A stretch of 39,522 nt of DNA from Oscillibacter sp. (GTDB lineage: Bacteria > Bacillota > Clostridia > Oscillospirales > Oscillospiraceae): positions 1 to 39,522 of the forward strand of contig JAAWTB010000003.1 in assembly GCA_022801815.1 (NCBI GenBank). Reading direction: 5' to 3'. The notes beneath the pieces are model-generated. The model saw only the letters and a list, made by a program, of their open reading frames with translations. It did no database searches and was not told the DNA's origin. The translations under genes and the position numbers were made by a program. Of the stretch, positions 35,311 to 39,522 are shown piece after piece (positions within the stretch are counted from its first letter, which is position 1; every line of letters begins with the position of its first letter).

Positions 35311-35486
35311 AAATCCATGCTATGGGCAAAGCGCGGTTTTGCCTGTGAAGTTCTACGTAGGCCGTGGCGCGAGTGCGCCGCCGGTTTCAATCAATTCTTT
35401 TGAAGCGCGGTAACCGATCATATTGGCGGGACATCCCTTCCCCTCAGTCCCGCCAGGAACCCGCATCCATATGGAGGAGAACGCCT

Positions 35487-38400
35487 ATGTATCATTGTCA
35501 TCTGCGTCTCTACTGCGTCGGGCGCCGGAAGGAGCTTTTCACCCCCTTCCAGGAGGCTGTTCCTCTGGAGTCCTTTACCCATACCTTTCTGGAGAGCGAG
35601 GAGCCGGATCCCGCCCTGGCCGCCCAGGCCGACGTAATTTTTGCCGACCTCACAGACCTGGATGCTGCCGGAGCCCTTCGCACCCTGTCCCAGAGCGGGG
35701 TGGAGCTTGTGGCGCTGGGAACGCGGGATCAGCTGTCCCAGCTGACGGACCTTCTTCCCGCACTGACCGACTTGTGGCCCCTGCCCATGAGCCAGGCGGA
35801 GCTGTGCTTCCGTTTCCAAAAGTGGCAGCGGACCTGCTGTCAGGAGAAGGAGCTCTGGGAATCCCGCCAGTACCTAGAGGCCGCCATAAACAGCGTTCCC
35901 AACCTGGTCTGGTACAAAACCCGGGACGGCGTGCACGAGAAGGTAAACGACAGCTTCTGCCAAACCGTGAACAAGACCAAAGAACAGGTCCAGGGCCAGC
36001 GGCACGCCTATATCTGGGACGTGGAGCAGGACGACCCTGCCTGCATTGAGTCCGAGCGGATTGTCATGGAGGTCAAAAAGACCTGCGTGGCGGAGGAGAC
36101 CATCCAGACCGGCGAGGGGACCCGGCTGCTGACCACCTACAAGTCTCCCCTGTACGATTTGGACGGCAGCGTCATGGGCACCGTGGGCGTGGCCATCGAC
36201 GTGACGAAGGAGCGGGCCTATGAAGAGGAGCTGCGCCGGGAAAACCAGGCCCTGGAGACTCTTTTTACCACGATGGACTGCGGCGTGCTGTGTCACAGCT
36301 TGGATGGGTCCCGTATTCTCAGCGTTAACCGGGCCGCCCTGGAAATTCTGGGCTATCCGTCCCAGGCGGAACTTTTCCAAGACGGCTTTGACACCATCGC
36401 CACCTCTGTCGTCGATGAGGACCGGGACAGGCTGCTGTCCTCCATTAAATCTTTGAAAAACGCGGGAGACAGCGTCAGCGTGGAGTACCGGGTCCGGCAT
36501 ACCAACGGGCATGTTCTCCATGTGATGGGCAACGTGAAACTGATTGAGGAAAGCGGCGAACTGTTTTACCAGCGTTTCCTGTTGGACTGTACCGCACAAA
36601 AGCAAAAGGAGCGCGAGGAGCAGCTGCGCACGGAGCGGCGCCACCAAGAGCTGGTTCAGGCTTTGAGCACGGATTATAATCTGGTCTGCTTCTTTGACCT
36701 GGAAACTCGCAAGGGCAATACCCTGCGGACCTACGATTGTCCCGCCGGTCTCCTGGAGCAGCTGTTCGCCGGCGATTTATCCCTGGACGTCCATATGGAA
36801 AACTACATACAGACCTGCGTATATGTGGACGACCGGGACATGCTCCGCCAGGTCTTCGCCGGGAACACCCTGCTCCGGGAGCTTCGGGACCGGGGCATTT
36901 ACTACCTCAACTACCGGACCGTCTGCATGGGCGAGATCCGCTATTTCCAGATGAAGGCCGTGCCCATTGGAGATTTGGCTTCCAGCCGGGGCGTGGTTAT
37001 TGGCTTTCGCAGCGTGGATGAGGAAACCCGGTCGGAGATGGAAAAGAAGAATCTGCTGGAGGATGCCCTGGCCCAGGCCAACCGGGCCAGCAAGGCAAAG
37101 AGCGTCTTCCTCTCCAACATGTCCCACGACATCCGCACCCCCATGAACGCCATCATTGGCTTTACCGCCTTAGCCACCACGCATCTGGACAACCGGGAAC
37201 GGGTGGAGGAGTACCTGAAAAAAATTATGATCTCCGGCAACCATCTCCTCAGCCTCATCAACGACGTACTGGACATGAGCCGCATTGAAAGCGGCAAGAT
37301 GTACCTGGACGAGAAACCCTGTACCCTGCCGGACATTCTCCACGGCCTGCGGAACATTGTTCAGGCGGATGTCCACGCCAAGCAGCTGGAGCTGTATATG
37401 GACGCCGTGGACGTGATCCACGAGGACATCCTCTGCGACCGGCTGCGGCTGAACCAGGTTCTTTTGAACCTTTTAAGCAACTCCATCAAATACACTCCCG
37501 CCGGGGGCATCGTCAGCATCCGGGTGATGGAAAAGCCTTCCGCCCCGGCAGGCTGCGCCTCTTACGAATTCAGCGTTCGAGACACCGGCATCGGTATGAG
37601 CGAGGAATTTGTCGCCCATATTTTCGAACCCTTCGAACGGGAGCGGAATTCTACCACCAGCGGCATCCAGGGCACCGGTCTGGGCATGGCCATTACCCGG
37701 AATATTGTGGAGATGATGAACGGTTCCATCCAGGTCAAGAGCCGCCAGGGCACAGGGACGGAGTTTACCGTGGACCTCACGTTCCGCCTCAGCTCCGACG
37801 AAAAGCAGCCCATCGCCATCCCGGAGCTCACCGGCTGCCGCGCCCTGGTGGTGGACGATGACTTCAACACCTGCGACAGCGTCTCCTGCATGCTCCAGCA
37901 AATCGGCATGCGGGCGGAGTGGACCCTCTCCGGCAAGGAGGCGGTGCTCCGCACCCGCCAGGCCATTATGCGGCGGGACCATTACAGCGTCTATATCATC
38001 GACTGGCTGCTGCCGGATATGAACGGCGTCGAGGTCACCCGGCGCATCCGCAAGGAGTGCGGCGAAAATGTGCCTATCATTGTCCTCACCGCCTACGACT
38101 GGTCCGATATTGAAGAGGAGGCCAAGGAAGCCGGGGTCACCGCCTTCTGCGGAAAGCCCCTGTTCCTCTCCGAGCTTCAGGACTGTCTGCTCTCCATCGT
38201 GAATACGGATGAGTCCCCCAAAGAAGCCGGGGCGGCCCTTGCCCAGCCCCTGAACCTGGGACGCATACTGCTGGCGGAGGACAACGAGTTAAACCAGGAA
38301 ATCGCCCAGGCCATTTTGGAGGAAGCGGGATTCACTGTAGAAATTGCAGAAAACGGGCAAATCGCCCTGGATATGTTGACGCGCGCAGAGCCGGATTACT

Positions 38401-38639
38401 ACCAGCTGGTACTGATGGATGTCCAGATGCCCGTCATGACCGGCTACGAGGCCACCCGGGCCATTCGTTCCCTGGAGAACCCGGCCCTCGCCAGCGTTCC
38501 CATCCTAGCCATGACGGCCAACGCCTTTGAGGAGGACAAACAAGCGGCCCTCAAATGCGGCATGAACGGGCACATTTCCAAGCCCATTGACATTTCCAAG
38601 CTCATGGAATCCCTGGAACATGTCCTGCGGAAGCGATAA
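35487..38639 (+). CDS. Hybrid sensor histidine kinase: N-terminal receiver-like region, PAS domains, HisKA, HATPase, two C-terminal receivers
   Basis: HisKA MSHDIRTPMNAIIGFTALATTHL; HATPase GIQGTGLGMAITRNIVEMMNGSI; receivers ALVVDDDFNTCDSV...YIIDWLLPDMNG and ILLAEDNELNQEIAQ...LVLMDVQMPVMTG. ATG 35487 behind GGAGGAG. Confidence 0.92.
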   Translation: MYHCHLRLYCVGRRKELFTPFQEAVPLESFTHTFLESEEPDPALAAQADVIFADLTDLDAAGALRTLSQSGVELVALGTRDQLSQLTDLLPALTDLWPLPMSQAELCFRFQKWQRTCCQEKELWESRQYLEAAINSVPNLVWYKTRDGVHEKVNDSFCQTVNKTKEQVQGQRHAYIWDVEQDDPACIESERIVMEVKKTCVAEETIQTGEGTRLLTTYKSPLYDLDGSVMGTVGVAIDVTKERAYEEELRRENQALETLFTTMDCGVLCHSLDGSRILSVNRAALEILGYPSQAELFQDGFDTIATSVVDEDRDRLLSSIKSLKNAGDSVSVEYRVRHTNGHVLHVMGNVKLIEESGELFYQRFLLDCTAQKQKEREEQLRTERRHQELVQALSTDYNLVCFFDLETRKGNTLRTYDCPAGLLEQLFAGDLSLDVHMENYIQTCVYVDDRDMLRQVFAGNTLLRELRDRGIYYLNYRTVCMGEIRYFQMKAVPIGDLASSRGVVIGFRSVDEETRSEMEKKNLLEDALAQANRASKAKSVFLSNMSHDIRTPMNAIIGFTALATTHLDNRERVEEYLKKIMISGNHLLSLINDVLDMSRIESGKMYLDEKPCTLPDILHGLRNIVQADVHAKQLELYMDAVDVIHEDILCDRLRLNQVLLNLLSNSIKYTPAGGIVSIRVMEKPSAPAGCASYEFSVRDTGIGMSEEFVAHIFEPFERERNSTTSGIQGTGLGMAITRNIVEMMNGSIQVKSRQGTGTEFTVDLTFRLSSDEKQPIAIPELTGCRALVVDDDFNTCDSVSCMLQQIGMRAEWTLSGKEAVLRTRQAIMRRDHYSVYIIDWLLPDMNGVEVTRRIRKECGENVPIIVLTAYDWSDIEEEAKEAGVTAFCGKPLFLSELQDCLLSIVNTDESPKEAGAALAQPLNLGRILLAEDNELNQEIAQAILEEAGFTVEIAENGQIALDMLTRAEPDYYQLVLMDVQMPVMTGYEATRAIRSLENPALASVPILAMTANAFEEDKQAALKCGMNGHISKPIDISKLMESLEHVLRKR

Positions 38640-38650
38640 GAAGAAGCTAA

Positions 38651-38689
38651 AAACCCGGGAGGGAGGCCAAAGGCCCCCCTCCCGGGTTT
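38651..38689. terminator. Bidirectional terminator between convergent kinase and rsfS genes
   Basis: AAACCCGGGAGGG...CCCTCCCGGGTTT. Confidence 0.85.
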
Positions 38690-38696
38690 CCATTTG

Positions 38697-39065
38697 TTAG
38701 TTTGCGGTCAGCACGCTTCCCAGGTCCAGGGGCTTCCCATCGGACCAAAGGCGTTCCAGGTCGTAAAACTCCCGGGCCTCCTGAGAGAACACATGGACTG
38801 CCACACAGCCATAGTCCAGCAGCACCCAAGTTCCATCCCGGTGCCCCTCCCGGTGGAGGGGAGTCTCTCCGGCCTGTTCCTTCATGGCCTTTTCCACCGC
38901 GTCGCACAGGGCGTTGATCTGGGTGTTGGACCCGCCGGTGGCGATGACAAAATAGTCCGCCAGGGTGGTCAGGTCCGTAATCTCAATGGCGCTGATTTCC
39001 TTGCCCTTCTTCTCGTCCAGGGCCTTGGCCGCAATAATGGCCAGTTCTTTCGGTGTCATAGACAT
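38697..39065 (-). CDS. rsfS: Ribosome silencing factor (RsfS/YbeB/Iojap)
   Basis: IIAAKALDEKKGKEISAIEITDLTTLADYFVIATGGSNTQINALCDAVEKAMKEQ...DGTWVLLDYGCVAVHVFSQEAREFYDLERLW. Confidence 0.96.
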   Translation of the reverse strand: MSMTPKELAIIAAKALDEKKGKEISAIEITDLTTLADYFVIATGGSNTQINALCDAVEKAMKEQAGETPLHREGHRDGTWVLLDYGCVAVHVFSQEAREFYDLERLWSDGKPLDLGSVLTAN

Positions 39066-39106
39066 GCCTCTCTTTCCAGAAAATATGTGAAGGGTGGTTT
39101 CCTCGT

Positions 39107-39522
39107 TTAAGCGGCGGGGTCCGGCCCGATGAGGGCAAAACCCGGGTCCTCCGGGATCTGGGGGGCCTCCGGGACCTCCGGCACAGGGGCGGGCTCCGCA
39201 GGGGCTGAAGGCGCGTTCGGGTCCGGCGCCTCGGGCGTTGTGGGACTGGAGGTTTCAGGAGTGGAGGGCTGCGCGTTGTCCGGCGGATTGGAGGGAACCG
39301 TACCGCCGGGCTGGGCGGTTCCGCCGTTGGGCGCTGCGGGTTCCCCTCCGCTTCCATTGGACCCGGGGACCGTGTCCGGCGGCACCAGCGGTTCCCCGGT
39401 CTCCGGGTCCACGGCCGTAATGGCCGTCCGGTGCCGATATTTACACCTGTTGGTCAGGATATGATGCTCAGACGCATGGAAAATGACGGCGATTATCAGT
39501 GTATCAACATGGGATTGTCTCT
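39107..39522 (-). CDS. Partial CDS (5' end outside the window) with a Pro/Gly/Ala-rich C-terminal tail; identity uncertain, possibly a cell-envelope (LCP/LytR-like) protein by neighbourhood
   Basis: Open frame from the window end: RQSHVDTLIIAVIFHASEHHILTNRCKYRHRTAITAVDPETGEPLVPPDTVPGSNGSGGEPAAPNGG...GFALIGPDPAA, stop at 39107. Confidence 0.4.
   Translation of the reverse strand, partial: RQSHVDTLIIAVIFHASEHHILTNRCKYRHRTAITAVDPETGEPLVPPDTVPGSNGSGGEPAAPNGGTAQPGGTVPSNPPDNAQPSTPETSSPTTPEAPDPNAPSAPAEPAPVPEVPEAPQIPEDPGFALIGPDPAA

Noticed and set aside
35317-35486. c-di-GMP-I or ZTP/THF riboswitch in the kinase leader
   Set aside because: Hairpins are present, but the conserved core sequences of these riboswitch classes as I recall them are not found.
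1-39522. CRISPR arrays, tRNA or rRNA genes
   Set aside because: No regularly spaced repeats and no tRNA/rRNA-like sequence noticed on reading; a tRNAscan/Infernal run would be decisive.

Overview
The window is a 39.5 kb, moderately GC-rich segment, most likely from an anaerobic Firmicutes/Clostridia-type genome (taxonomy inferred from nifJ, fhs, TAXI-TRAP and DUF4367/ECF gene content, not proven). It is mostly a catabolic region. (i) The left edge has a MITE-like terminal-inverted-repeat element starting at base 1, a truncated ATPase pseudogene, a DUF2089/membrane-protein pair, and an ECF sigma / quadruple-DUF4367 anti-sigma-like pair. (ii) nifJ is divergent from an IclR / SDR / GntP permease / YjhG-YagF-like IlvD/Edd dehydratase / HpcH-HpaI aldolase set, which looks like non-phosphorylative sugar-acid catabolism. 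(iii) A DMT transporter, a MarR regulator and an opine-dehydrogenase-family gene face a six-gene minus-strand unit: a second opine-dehydrogenase-family gene, TAXI-TRAP binding protein, fused TRAP permease, DMT, MATE and RidA. (iv) A second IclR is followed by two tandem IlvD/Edd dehydratases, a PanB-family hydroxymethyltransferase, and the complete tetrahydrofolate C1 set fhs-fchA-folD-MTHFS. (v) The right end has an orphan 81-aa protein, a multi-PAS hybrid histidine kinase with two receivers, rsfS, and a partial proline-rich CDS. The most interesting hypothesis is that part (iv) is a catabolic module: a dehydratase makes a 4-hydroxy-2-oxo acid, a PanB homologue run in the retro direction transfers the hydroxymethyl group to THF, and FolD/FchA/Fhs harvest it as NAD(P)H, formate and ATP. 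The null explanation is pantothenate biosynthesis plus C1 supply. A palindrome, TTAAG-N3-CTTAA, occurs three times, each time upstream of a gene in this region, which suggests one regulon. No RNA genes or CRISPR arrays were recognised. All functional calls come from reading the sequence and recalling protein families; no searches were run.
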